A stretch of DNA of 64,000 bases from Glycine soja (Eukaryota > Streptophyta > Magnoliopsida > Fabales > Fabaceae): positions 36,777,718 through 36,841,717 of the forward strand of contig NC_041021.1 in the NCBI RefSeq assembly GCF_004193775.1, written 5' to 3'. Below the pieces are notes generated by a model that was given only the letters and a program-made list of their open reading frames with translations, was not told the origin of the DNA and searched no databases. Positions 12,828-24,352 of the stretch are shown piece by piece (within the stretch, counting starts at the first letter, position 1; each line of letters starts with the position of its first letter). The position numbers were made by a program, and so were the translations under genes.

Positions 12828-15620
12828 CTAAGATGAGGATACATTAGGACAATTATTTCTGCTATGACCATGTTGCCGGCAAAGTCCACATTTTTTTCTA
12901 CTTGCTCGTTCATTTTCGTCTTCGTCCATCTTAGTAGGAATGCGAGTTGAAACGGGACGACCCTTTGCAGTCCTCTTTCTCCTTGGATCAGGACCCCACT
13001 GATCTCCTTCATATTCTTGCCACATTGATTCGTGTGGCAATAAACCAAAGGAGTTGTCGTAGATGTGCAAAATGTGTTGTAAAGTGAATATCATCGGCAC
13101 ATAGGTCATGGGATCAACATTGACAGATTTACAGGCAGCCATGACGTGAGAACACGGTAAATGTTTAGCCTGAAATTCACCACAATCACACTTTTGGGAT
13201 TGTAACATTACTCTAAACCTTTCAGGTGGTTTGGGTGTTTCAAGTGGGGATTGAGTCTCGGTTATAATAAAAGTGTGATTGTGTCTGTCGAATTCATTTA
13301 CAATGTGTGTATTAGATTCTTGTTGACCACTATTGATTGCATCGAAGACGACTTCAGAATACTGTGAGCCGGAGTTGATCATTGCCTGAGTTTGTCGACC
13401 TCTATTAGCAAAGAGTTGTGCGGTCTTGAAATAGGTCTCCTCAACCAATGATGACACCGGCAAATGTCTTGTGTTTTTGAACATGAAATTAACAGACTCC
13501 GACAAATTGGTAGTCATATGTCCCCAACGTTTCCCCTCATCAAAGCATTGTACCCATTTTTGTTTGGGTAATTGATCAAGCCATTCAGCTGCACTTGGCT
13601 TATTCGCACGATATCCCCAAGATGTTGCCAGTGCATCTTCTCCGTGTATGCGTACCCTGTAAATATTTAATCAATGTATTATGTTATAAAATTTGATTGA
13701 AAGAAAATTATAACGAATAAATAAAATAGATTCTCACCAGCCAACATAAGTGGTTTCTTTAAATGTTTGCAGTTTGAGTTACCACGAAGAAAGTTTTGTG
13801 CAATGTGGCGCAGGCAAAAGAAATGGGATGTGTCCTGGACCCATAAGTTACTTGGGTTGTTGTAGGCACTTATAATTGAGGGGTGTCGGTCTGAAATAAG
13901 AGAAATGTTAATTTGCGGAGTAACATGTCTTCTCAAATTCTTTAGAAAAAACCCCCAAGCTGAAGTTGTCTCCCCTTCTACAATGGCATAGGCAATCGGG
14001 AAGATATGGTTAGCTCCATCTTGTGCGGTAGCTATCAACAGTGTGCCAGTATACTTTCCGTAAAGCCATGTACCATCTACTTGTACAATGGGTTTGCAAT
14101 ATGCAAAACCATTAATGCATGGACCAAATGACCAAAAGACACGTTTAAACAATCTTTTGCCCGGTACTATTTCTCCCCCCTCATACAAGGATTCTGTTTG
14201 AGCAGCGACCACAGTCCCGGGAACACAAGATTGCAAAGCTCCGAAAAGTTTTGGCAGTTTGGCATATGATTCTTCCCAGTTTCCATGAATCATCTCCAAT
14301 GCTTTTTGCTTTGCTAACCATGTCTTCTTGTAGGATGGGGTATAATTCATGAACGTTTTGATCTCTGCAATCAATGTCTTGATGGAGACAGTTGGGTTTG
14401 TTTTGACAATTGGTTGGATGATCTGTGCTATGACGTGTTTGTCGAGTTGGCGATGATCTTGTCTAAGCATCGGCACGAGACAAGTGTGATGACCTCTGAT
14501 ACTCTTGATAATCCATTTGTTATGCCTCTTTGAATTGCATGCGCCCAAGCTCCATGTACAACCATTTTCATGTAACTTGCAGACGAAGTGTAGCCTTCTT
14601 TGGTCAGAGTAAATTGTTCTGCAATCAAAATGATTTCTGATGTTGTATTCTTTGATTGCTCGAATACATTGTGATTTGTCATCGAAGGTCATGCCAACCT
14701 CGAGTACACCGACTGGTGGTTGTACATTGTGTTGCTGATGAACAAAATGGGGTCGATCAATATAGTGTGGTAGGTGGTCAAAGTTTAAGTCTACTGGACA
14801 CCTAGGTTGCTGATATTGCAACGGAGGTGACAGAGGTGTCGTTGGTCTGCCAACACCCTCGTCATCGATTTGGTCATCACTTTGGTCATCGCTTTGCTGA
14901 TTGATGTGATCAAAGAACTGTTGATCCTCATCCTCAGTAAAATCATCCATGTTTTCATGATGAAATCGTATAATGGGATCTTCGTTAGCAATGGGATGTT
15001 CATCTCGGTTTGATGTTTGCGTTTGTGGTAGTTGTGAAGGTGGCGTAAAGGGGGATGAAGGATGGTTTTGTTGGTCAAAGGAGATTTTTTGGCCATGAAA
15101 AAAGGAATCATTCTCGGATAATATTTGTGTGTATGAAGTATAAATGTCAAAGGGGTCTTGTGATTCAAGGTTGTTGTATGAAGATACTGGATTATTGAGG
15201 TCTATGTTGTTGTGGAGGCGGTAGTTGTAGTTGTGGACATGAGGGTTGTGGAAACGATGGTTGTGGTTGAGAAATAAGCTCAGTAACAGCATAGAATTCG
15301 GCAGAATTCAATTGTGGATTCTGGATAATTGTTTCCATCGCGCCTCTAAGATCATCATTGTCGAATAGTTGAGCCGAAATAAAACGTGTCTGACCGAGAT
15401 GAATTGAAATAGGGACACGAAATAACAATTGAGCAACTTGTTCAGTTGCTCGAGTAGGAAGACGATTGTTAATTTTTCGAATGAATTGTGTAAACGTAAT
15501 AGAACGACTGGCGTAAAAAAATATTGGGGTCGTACATTGGTACGTCGATCCTTGAACTGGATCGTCTACAATGTGACCACTGTGGTAAATGAGGGTCGGA
15601 ATTTCTTTAGGTGGAGCCAT
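12828..15620 (-). pseudogene. MULE transposase (MuDR/MURA-like), frameshifted
   Basis: Coding runs from ATG at 15620 to a stop at 12828, with one 81-bp intron (13657-13737) joining LMLAG to YAYTEK. Domain order: a PB1-like N-terminus (MAPPKEIPTLIYHSG onward); a Gln/Pro-rich linker; the MuDR DNA-binding region with its C..C..H.H cluster (FVCKLHENGCTWSLGAC ... GHHTC); the DDE core (VQVDGTWLYGKY and ISDRHPSI carry two catalytic Asp); a SWIM zinc finger (CDCGEF..HLPCSH); and a C-terminal zinc knuckle (CGLCRQHGHSRNNC). Two breaks are visible. The N-terminal frame meets a stop near 15192 while the main frame continues from the overlap at 15192-15292. A missing base at about 13610/13611 shifts the frame between LGDI and RANKPSAAEW. 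The element is probably not autonomous now. Confidence 0.9.
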
Positions 15621-15716
15621 GGTGGTGCTTATGGGATATGAGTGGAAATGGTGTGAGAGTTACAAATCGAGTTTTGTTTTGTGAGAAAATTGTTGTGTGT
15701 GATATGTTGTTGTCAA

Positions 15717-16061
15717 ATGGTGATATTATATATAGGTGAGTTTTTGGGTTACTCCTTTACTGGAACTAATCCAATAAGAATTGGCATTCCTTCGGGATGT
15801 GGCATGGAGAAACTCAAGGATTTAATCAAACAAGTTGCACCTACAGGGGTTCCCCCTAATGGAATTCACGGATCACAATTGGTTAGACGATTATTCTTTC
15901 GACAACCAGGTCATTCTAAGTATTCCGAAAATTTGATTGAATATGACATAACAGAATTGAAAAATGATGAAGACGTGCTAAAAGTGTTAGCACAATCCAA
16001 CTATTGGAAACGATTCTGCACAATAGAAATTTTGGCTATTTTTAGCAAACCAGTAATCTAA
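15717..16061 (+). CDS. Divergent accessory ORF of the MULE, PB1-like domain
   Basis: An ORF of about 114 aa starts at MVILYIGEF (15717) and reads away from the transposase start at 15620, so the two share a roughly 100-bp promoter interval. Sequence features are RIGIPSGCGMEKLKDLI, RRLFFRQPG and ENLIEYDITELKNDEDVL. By eye it aligns with the N-terminus of the transposase itself: both have a TNPI/TTPI start, an LFFR/LLFR strand and a DED/DD turn followed by a helix. That pattern fits the PB1-like domain found at the N-terminus of many plant MULE transposases. It has no DNA-binding or DDE part. Whether it is an accessory protein, a relict of a second element or a truncated gene is open. Confidence 0.6.
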   Translation: MVILYIGEFLGYSFTGTNPIRIGIPSGCGMEKLKDLIKQVAPTGVPPNGIHGSQLVRRLFFRQPGHSKYSENLIEYDITELKNDEDVLKVLAQSNYWKRFCTIEILAIFSKPVI

Positions 16062-16496
16062 ATAGAAGAAGACATGTATTCTGCACAACATATTTCATAT
16101 CCTCATTAGTTTTGTTATGTTTGCATTGTAAGTGTAACTTTCAATATGTTTCATTATTGTCGAGTATCATTTCAGTTACTGTAATTTGAGTATTTTGTCT
16201 ATGACTCATTTGTCATATATATTTTTTTGTGGTGTTTTTCTTACTGTATTTTAATACTACTAACTAATTTTATTATTTTTTAATTACAAGAACATACAAA
16301 AATTAACAAAACATAAATTTAACTACACAATTACATATAACATAAATAAAAAATTATACTCTAATTTTATCCAATTTTTATATTTTTCCTTATATGTATA
16401 TTTCTCTTTACAAAAAATTATAAAATAATATTACATAAATTAATTTAATAAATAAATAATTTTCAAATCAATTAAAAATAATTTTATATAATATAA

Positions 16497-16935
16497 TTAA
16501 ATTAAAAATTTTAAAATTCAGATTATTATACAAAATAAATATTTACTAAAATAAATATATTATTATACAAAATTCAAATTTTAAAACATATATTCACCAA
16601 AAAATATCTTAAATAATTTAAATAATATAACAAAAACACTTAAATTTAATAATATTATTTTCTTAATAACAAAATTAAATTATAAAATAATATTACATAA
16701 ATTAATTAAATAACAAATTTTCAAATTATTTAAAAATAATTTTATATAATATAATATTTAATTTTAATAATATAAAAACTTTTTTATAAAAAAAAAAAAG
16801 AAAGAACGGAAGTCGGGGTGTGAGAACCCGACTTCCGTGAAGTGGCCAAAACAGGTGTACTTTGGGAATAAATACCAAAAGTAGTGTATTTTAGGAAAAG
16901 AATGGAAAGAGAGTATGTAATTTGGTAAAAAAAAC
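16497..16935 (-). repeat. MULE right terminal inverted repeat
   Basis: Reverse complement of the left repeat with scattered substitutions, for example one base in the hairpin loop. The good match of two copies that do not constrain each other points to fairly recent insertion. Confidence 0.9.
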
Positions 16936-17058
16936 CGAACTTCTTCCTTTCTGATTTTCTAGATTGAGTCTACTAGAATGACAAACAAGACCAACAACCA
17001 TCATAAAATGATGGGCGACAACTTACCAAAAGTTGTTGATAGGAGAAAAGATGGAGTC

Positions 17059-17290
17059 GTCATTACTACAAAATATAGATTTAACATCACATGATTAACA
17101 TCGATTTTTTAAAAAATCGATGTTAAAAAAAATACGGTGGTATTTTTGTAAATAAGTCTAGTTAGTTAATATTGATTTTTTTAAAAATCGATGTTAACAT
17201 CAACTGCATCAACTAGTTAACATCGGTCTTTTAAAAAATCGATGTTAACCAGTTGATGTTAACATTGATTTTCTTTATAAAACCGATGTT
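17059..17290. mobile_element. CACTA-type terminus with palindromic subterminal repeats
   Basis: ttactacaaaatatag at 17062 resembles a decayed CACTA end (CACTACAAAA). Inward there are repeated copies of AACATCGAT and its complement. One is a perfect 32-bp palindrome at 17095-17126; others lie near 17168-17195, 17216-17250 and 17258-17290. Inverted short repeats next to the terminus are typical of En/Spm elements. The matching other end was not found with certainty. Confidence 0.6.
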
Positions 17291-17857
17291 GGGTTATAGA
17301 TAAATTAAAACCCAGAAGGTTCTCCCCCCGCACACTAGCTTAGTCTCAGAAACGAAACAAAAGCCTCTTTCTCCCTCACCACGAAGACCTGTCACTATGG
17401 TCTCCTCCACACCATCATCGTCATTGGGGTACGTGATCGCCGTCGGGGTTCGTGATCGCTAGGGTCCGTTGGAGTCCGACTTCAACATTCAACACTAACA
17501 CCAACATTGTAGTTTCAGTCAGGTAATTCCTTCTCTACAATTTCTTGAAATGAGCTTTGTTAAGTTAAACCCTATATGGCTATTTTTCACCACCAACATA
17601 CTCCATAGTTAACCCCTATGCTTCAGACTACCTTACTTTAGTTAGGGTTTGTGCAAGTAAACTTCAAACGACTGTAACTTTTGATAGGAATGTCCGTTTG
17701 AGGTCCATAATATGTCAAAACGCTTGAAATTGAAAGAAGAATCCAAGAGCAAATGCTAAAGGAGATTTGGTCAACCGATTTTTCCAAAAAATGTCTCTAA
17801 GTAGGTGAAAAATAGGATTTAAGATTTAACCACTGATTTTTCCAAAAGTTTCAAGTT
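17291..17857. other. Transposon-internal non-coding DNA
   Basis: 17330-17520 reads like an untranslated first exon ending at a possible donor (cag/gtaatt, about 17523). 17640-17760 is a dispersed soybean-type sequence from memory (cgactgtaacttttgatagg). No protein is recognised. Confidence 0.35.
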
Positions 17858-17869
17858 TTGTTATTCTAT

Positions 17870-17975
17870 AATAACCCAGTTTGGTCAATTTGCCATGTAT
17901 ATCTCCTTGGGTATGTTGATGACATTATAATTAATGGCAGTACTATTCCTTTAATTCAGCAAATTACCTCTCAGG
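17870..17975 (+). pseudogene. Ty1/copia reverse-transcriptase scrap
   Basis: The plus frame reads YLLGYVDDIIINGSTIPLI. YVDDIIITGS is the catalytic box of copia reverse transcriptases. Similarity ends within about 35 codons on both sides, so only a fragment remains. Confidence 0.7.
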
Positions 17976-18441
17976 CAAGTATATCTATGTTGATGCCAAG
18001 TTCTAATATTTATTTTCTCTTTTTTGGCTTTTGGTTGCTTCTCAGCGGTAGATTTAGTTGCAAGGCGTAGGGAGTACCTCTACCTCTACCTTGGTGGTTT
18101 GCTTTCTTTTGAGCTGTCCATTCATCAATTGCACTCTTCGAGTTTGAGATAACTAGCAATGTTGTTCTATTCTTTTAGTGTGACTGATAAGTTATATTAT
18201 TAGTAAAAACATCATGTATTAGATATATTATATTCTGGATGATAAGCAAGTAAGCCTTAATGTTGAATGATCTTGGTCCAAATGACTACATAAATCAATA
18301 TGAATTAGAGCAATATACTACTGACATAGTACATAAATAAGTCATATCAGCATTAGGCAAAATTAATCAGCCTTCATTTGAAGAAAGAAAAAAATAGAAA
18401 TCAACATAGAGACTTGGAACCATAATACCTTCTTTTCCAGG

Positions 18442-18868
18442 TTATAAACACCTTGTTTTTCTTAGCTGCCTAACACATTCCTTAAGTGCAATGTCTAGAT
18501 GGGTGACTCTATCTTCAAGTGTTGAATTTCTCCCAGCCTGTAAGTTTATAAAAATTTTGCAGTTAAGAGACAATCTAAACTTGTCACTTACATTCACAAC
18601 CGCTGCATATAGATTTTCTGACATATTCCTCAATCCATCAGTTACATCTCCATCCTTAATTATACTATCCTTTGCTCTGCTCCATTTTCATCTTCCTCCA
18701 ATAAACCATCATGTCCCTTGTCTGTTGTATGTGAGGTGACTTCAACTGATTGTGCACTGATAAATGACATGTCATTAATATCTTCAGCGATGGCCACAAC
18801 TTCTGAGGTAACTTTAGGGGACTGGTTATGTCCAATAGGAGATTCATTCAATGCCTGATGCTGCAAAG
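18442..18868 (-). pseudogene. Filament-like plant protein (FPP) gene fragment
   Basis: The minus strand carries LEDRVTHLDIALKECVRQLR (about 18535-18460), very like the FPP hallmark LEDR.SHLDGALKECMRQLR. Upstream on the same strand are MSENLYAAVVNVSDK and an acidic exon beginning at 18868 after a good acceptor (tctttgcag), containing SPKVTSEVVAIAEDIND. FPPs are coiled-coil proteins of plant cells. Only part of the N-terminal region is present. The pieces are in different frames and the expected heptads that follow are missing. This looks like a captured, decayed host gene fragment inside transposon DNA. The assignment is from recalled family sequence. Confidence 0.6.
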
Positions 18869-19463
18869 ACAAGAAAACTAGAGTTATCATAAACTAGAAG
18901 AATAAACCAACAGAATAACAAAGAGATCAACTTACTGCCTACTAAATGTTTACATTTATATTATCTAGAAAATCCTCATAATTTTCTTCACTATCCAAAG
19001 AACCAAAACAGATTGTTTTCAATGTTTCTAAAACCAAAATTCTCGAGCCTTTGTATCTAATGGCAAGGTAACTTACCCACTTGATATGTAAGAACATTAT
19101 GGTAGTTTATGGCAAGGTAACTTACCCATTTAAGTGTATAAGAAATCTTTTCGCTTAGACCAAATCTGTGAGCAATTTATGAGCATGAGTTTATGCTCGT
19201 TTGTATTTAACAACAATGTAGCTAGGAATAGAAGCAACCATAGTGTATATTGCTTCTTTTGACATTGTAGAGTACGACATTAAAAACTGTTAAAACTAGG
19301 TAGAACTGGTTAAACCAAAGTTGTGTACACATGCAGTTCTGCAGTGGTCTTGACACTAAAATAAATGTAATGTACCAGCTACCATAAATGTGGTTTCTGC
19401 TTATGTAAAAAAATGCAAATTAGAAAAACTGCTTATGTAAAAACTTCCATAAACACTCATAGT

Positions 19464-19474
19464 ACACACACACA

Positions 19475-19514
<40 letters not shown>
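19464..19514. repeat. (CA)n microsatellite
   Basis: About 25 CA units with one interruption (cata), followed by short ATGT repeats to about 19545. Confidence 0.95.
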
Positions 19515-19521
<7 letters not shown>

Positions 19522-20247
19522 GTATGTATGTATTTATGTATGTATATTTTTTTCCATTTGTTGCAACCAAGAGAAAATGTAGCCTATGAGTTAAATGTCA
19601 TAGTTCTATAATTACCTTTTGTCACAACAAAGAGATAATGCGGTCTATATGCACATAATAGAATGAAAGTTTTTACTAAGTTATTATTCTTGAATATAAG
19701 TTTATATGTGGTTCTAAAAACTTTTGAGGTAGTATACAATAGTTTCTGAAAGTGAGTTGTAATTATTTCGCTTTTATTTACTGTTATTTAAATTCTTTTT
19801 GGATGTAAAGACTCGTGCTATGTTGTGCTATCCTTCATGTCCGCTTTGTATTTTATCCTCTCACTAAATCTACGTGACTTACTTCCTTCTTTCATTTTTT
19901 TCTCGGATACACAAGTAGTTCAGTAGCTGACTTCCTGGGATTTACTGATTTACCTAGGAATTTGTTTATCTTTTTGGTAGGTATCCATTGCGTTTGATAG
20001 AGAGTATTTTTTTTTTTTTACTCTTGTATAATGCAGTTATAGGGATAATGATTGTAATAGATATAGAAAAAGTCCCTTTATTTTGAGATGTAGATGATCC
20101 TATCTTATAGATATGTTTATGGTGTAATTATGATGTTTTAAGACACTTTGATGATTAGTAAGTATGACCAACATCACTACTAGTTAATATTTTGGATAGT
20201 ATGTCAAGGGCCTATGTTGTGATTTGTAGCCTTGATATCTAACTGTT

Positions 20248-20249
<2 letters not shown>

Positions 20250-20330
<81 letters not shown>
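20250..20330. repeat. (TA)n microsatellite, about 80 bp
   Basis: Uninterrupted TA dinucleotides, the longest such tract in the window. Confidence 0.95.
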
Positions 20331-20334
<4 letters not shown>

Positions 20335-20639
20335 TTTCTATGGATATATGATATGTTTCCACATGTTATTTAATATGGGATTTATCCTGTTTTTAGGGGA
20401 AACTCTATTGGATTTTTGGTAATTCCTTTTGGTTAATCTTTTAATTGTGATTTGGAGTGAGAGACTAAGGAAATTATAGTTGGTGCATTGCTCATGGTCC
20501 AAAAGTGGGTCGTGACACAAGTATTCTATATAACACCTATATGAAAAGTTTAGCAATTAATAGTTAAGTATAAAGCAATTTGTTGTATAGTTTTCATTTC
20601 AAGGTGGTCTTCTTTGAATTTGAATTTGAATTTGGGCCT

Positions 20640-20770
20640 TAGGATATTGGGCATCCTAACGGTTGTGCACAATTTGATAATGTTCTTATGGGTCTTCTAA
20701 GAAGAATTTTGGATGATAACAAGCAAGTACAAGAGGCTGCTTGTTTAGCTTTTGCAATGTTGGAAGAGGT
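20640..20770 (+). pseudogene. Transportin-1 (importin beta-2) exon fragment
   Basis: The plus frame gives [19 protein letters not shown] then [21 protein letters not shown]. This is the HEAT-repeat segment known from plant transportin-1 (FD.VL.GLLRR.LD.NK.VQEAACSAFATLEEEA). The similarity stops after LEEV, near where the exon would end, and no neighbouring transportin exons are visible. It sits about 1.8 kb from the FPP fragment in DNA bounded by transposon ends, which suggests transposon-mediated capture. Confidence 0.75.
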
Positions 20771-21004
20771 TTTGAATACAATTTTTATCCATTTACCCTA
20801 ATGAACTGATTCATGTATCTAAATATCCTCACCTTAGCCACACAATTCCCCGTATAATTGTTTGAAAGCCACAAACTTGTAAACTTCAATGAATGAAAGG
20901 TTGAAAGAAGAAATTCCTATGCACTTCAATCCATATAGGAATTAAAGATTTGATATCAAAGAGACAGTGAAGAACAAAACCAAACAACCCCTTCAATGTT
21001 AGAC

Positions 21005-21007
<3 letters not shown>

Positions 21008-21045
<38 letters not shown>

Positions 21046-21066
21046 TAAGAGAGTGTGTGTGTGTGT
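21008..21066. repeat. (GA)n then (GT)n microsatellites
   Basis: About 18 GA units (21008-21043) followed by a short GT run. The next 300 bp carry diverged repeats of a phrase like ccacaacctctctgaacctttcgat (21120-21310), at least four copies at irregular spacing. Confidence 0.85.
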
Positions 21067-21479
21067 TGTGCAATTAGCAATCCTATATTCCTATTTGAAC
21101 CCAAACAATCCTAACCCCTGTATTGCGCCATAACCTTTCTGCACTTTTCGATCCACACAAAATAACCCCAACCTTTCGTCACCACAACCTCTCTGAACCT
21201 TTCGATCTCTCTACGCCACAACCTCTCTGAACCTTTCAATCTCTCTACGTCACAAACTCTTTGAACCTTTCAATCCACACCAAACAACCCTAACCCCTCT
21301 ATGCCTTTCGATCCTCTTTCGAAATCAAACAACCCCATAACAATGTGAGAGAGACATAGCCCTTCCCCCCCAATTACGCAACATGTTTCCTTAGTGAGAA
21401 AGACACGAGAGCTATGTTTCCTTAGTGTTTTATGGATCTGTTTCGTTATCCATTTGGGTTTTTCAATCTAGACACTGAG

Positions 21480-21745
21480 TGGGAAATAAAAAAAAAAAGA
21501 GCTGGTTATTTTTTTGGATAGTGAATCAAAAAGCATGTTATATATGGTGACTGATAATTAGTTTCCCAAAAGAGTGATCAAGTAATCAGTCACTGATATT
21601 AAATTATAGTGACTGTTTTTTCAATCATTGATATTAAAATAAAAATTGGGAAAGAGAGCCAGTTAGATATGGCAACTGATTATTAGTCACCCAAAAAAGT
21701 GACTGTATAATCAATCACTGATTATAACAACCATTTTTTAGTCAC
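21480..21745. mobile_element. Subterminal-repeat cluster of a transposon (CACTA-like)
   Basis: AGTGACTGAT-type motifs occur in both orientations, for example ggtgactgataatta, cagtcactgata, gattattagtcacc and caatcactgatt. Such clusters flank CACTA ends, but no clear terminus is seen, so family and borders are uncertain. Confidence 0.4.
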
Positions 21746-23019
21746 GGGTAAAATATTTTTTTTATCATTTGATAAAATATCATTTAAATACTAGTATATT
21801 AATTTGAATATATCACAAGATAAATAATTATTTTATATAATTTGTAATTATAATAAATAAAAACTTTAATATACAAACTGTATTTTTAATTTACATTAAA
21901 TAGTTTAAAACATACTATTTATATAGTTACTCAATTTTTATTGGGTCTTACTATTGAATCCATGGCCAACATACAAAGTATCGTGCAAATAGTATAAAAC
22001 GGAAAGTCCGACTATCATATCTATAAGACTTGTTTGTGTAAGCTATTCATGCAAATTCAAGTTGTAGGCAATGGAGATTTTGTTTTAAATGTAAAAGTAC
22101 AAAAAATAAAGTTGGTTCTAAACTAAAAACAAAATAAATTAAAGGTAAGCAAAAACACAAACAATTGGTGGGCGAAATGAGCTATATGAAAAAATAAATG
22201 AAATGTTAAGGATTTGACTACACTAAGTTAACAATATATGTAGTTATAAAAGTTATTTTTATCCAATGTTCACTCTAATGCTACACTAACCCATTATGGT
22301 GCTTTAACCATGATTCCTCATTTGAAAGAGTTTAAGTAGCTTAACTTAACTCTTAATCCCTTAGCAAGTCAAGCTAAACCACTTGGATTCAAGAACAAGG
22401 AGTTATCAAGGCTAACAAGTGCTATTCCATCCCTAGACATAACACCCATTAGATACCACTCTCAGATCTTAGTTAAAAAAATAATTTCAATGACATTTTG
22501 ACTATGAAACAAGTTCATATAGTTGATCACTAATTATACTAATAAGCATCCCTTTGTCCCTAGATGAGACATTCATTAGATGCTCTATTCAAAACTCTGT
22601 TTTTAAGCATTTTTCCAATGACAATAAAAAAAGAATTAAAGCTAAGGTAATCAAACCATAAAACAAGCAATCAAAATGGAAAGAAGTAATAACATAGGAA
22701 TAAACACTGAATAAATATGAAGATTAACTACATGAGAGTAAACTCAGTACATTAATTCCTCAACAAAGGAAAATGGAGGATGAGAGCTCCTTAGCTGCCA
22801 CACAAAACCCTAGGTTGAGGCTTCCTTCCATCATAATGCTAGAAGTGGCTTAAATAGGTCCAAAATAGTTGCACCATCATCAATGCATAAAGGCTTGTCC
22901 ACTTAGCCTAGAATGTCGCACTGAGCACGCATGCAAAAGTAATATTGGAGTAAGTGGCTATGCAGAAGCCTAAGGTGCATGTTGAGCCAAAATACTAGGC
23001 AAGGGAAACAATTAACTAG
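21746..23019. other. Decayed retrotransposon-like non-coding DNA
   Basis: 22000-22990 resembles the non-coding region of LTR retrotransposons in this window, including runs such as cattagataccactctcagatc and a gcactgagcacgc motif. No ORF of interest and no clear LTR ends. Confidence 0.35.
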
Positions 23020-24352
23020 TGTTCGGGAGTAATCCGTGATGCTAATTAGCAAGTGTACTAAGTCACACAAGTAATATAGAACGATAAGAACCGAGTATCG
23101 AATCACATGGAACTTGTTTCATTCAGAAAATATATGTTCAATGAGCAAACATTTGTATAAAGCAAGTAAATGTTGAATAAGGTTTTTGTCTAAAAGTCTA
23201 ATTAACTACAAATTAAAATATCTAAAAGTTGAGAAGTAAAACAGTCAAGTAACAAGCGTTGGGTCATTCTACTGAACTTACTTTGATGTTGCTAAATGTT
23301 TTTCTCTATTTAACGTTGTTTTAGTGTTCTTATGCTGAAAAACTACCCAAACCAAGATCCCTCGAGTGAATGGGACTAACTCTATTTAAACCTCATCCTT
23401 GATCCTTCAACAAACTTAGTCTAAAAGAGTTGCATTACGATTACAACATAATAAGGACTAGATTGCTGCACTATGTCCCCAGACATACAGTTTTCTAGCT
23501 TGCTCTATCAAGTTCTAAGGTTTTAAAGCACTTTCCAGTACTAAAAATCCTAACTATGCATACAAATGGGTGATCAAGTCACAAGCATACAGAAATAAGC
23601 ATAGATAGAAGCAATGAACACATAAAAACAACTTTAAATAGATAGTAAAAGAATATGACATCAAAGGTTCAGCAGAGCTTCCCAACAAGAGATTTAGCCT
23701 TCCATTACAAATTAGCAACTTTCAGCACAAATGATAGATTTTAAGGAAAAACTAAGGCTACAAATGGTTGAGGATGTCTCCTCCAACCTCTAGAACCCTA
23801 AAATTACTCCTCTAACCTAAACTTTCTTGGAGGTTGAGGCTCTGTCGTTCTAGCTTATTCTCTTGCTTTATTTTTCGACTTCTTTCTTATTTTTAGGCCC
23901 ACTTTAGTGTTTTAAAGGCTCATTGATGTTTCAGATTTTGAAGGCTTGCTAAGCGAGAGTTAGTGAAATCTGGCTTAGCGAGCTGGGCGCGCTGAGCGCG
24001 AGAAGGGACAAATGACTCGCTGGGCGAGCTGGTGGTGCGCAACACGCATCTCTCTGGATGATCCTCTTCTAGGGTTTCCCAACACGCTAAGCAAGCTGTG
24101 TGCCTCGCTTAGCGGATGTCACTCACTAAGCGCATATGCCTCACTTAACGAGACACCAATTGCAAGGACCTTATCTTCTTTTGGCTTGAAATTGAAGTGG
24201 TTTCAACATTAATTCACAAAATGGGAGTATCTACTGTATAAAATCAAACTAAACATGAAAATATGTACAATTCCTACAAAAAGAACCATAAATTGGGGGA
24301 AAGATGCTAATTTAATGAAAATATTCAATACAAAATTTAGTCATAAATAACA
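23020..24352. mobile_element. Solo LTR, about 1.33 kb
   Basis: It starts TGTTCGGGAG, ends AAATAACA and is flanked by actag (23015-23019) and actaa (24353-24357), 4 of 5 matching. It shares internal landmarks with the LTR at 50289-51725: ccgagtatcgaa followed by gaacttg, agcgttgggt, gatccctcg, and a stretch rich in gcttagcg/gctgagcg motifs. No internal coding region is attached, so recombination between two LTRs is the simplest origin. Confidence 0.65.

Larger units (their letters stand above)
12242..16935. mobile_element. Mutator-like element (MULE) with long terminal inverted repeats
   Basis: The left end (12242-12680) and the reverse complement of the right end (16497-16935) match closely over about 440 bp. 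They start from gttttttttaccaaattacat and continue into the AT-rich inner part. Inside lie a minus-strand MuDR-type transposase and a plus-strand small ORF. Each terminal repeat carries its own 12-bp stem hairpin (12340-12372 and 16806-16838). No clean 9-bp target duplication is visible next to the ends, so the exact termini may be off by a few bases or the flanks may have diverged. Confidence 0.92.
18900..20639. other. Non-coding, microsatellite-rich DNA
   Basis: Holds a (CA)n and a long (TA)n tract listed separately. No coding exon is recognisable on either strand. Confidence 0.5.

Noticed and set aside
12228..16948. Possible target duplication of the MULE (ttcaattcctt versus cttcttcctt)
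   Set aside because: The matches are not directly next to the element ends and differ in spacing, so they are not convincing.
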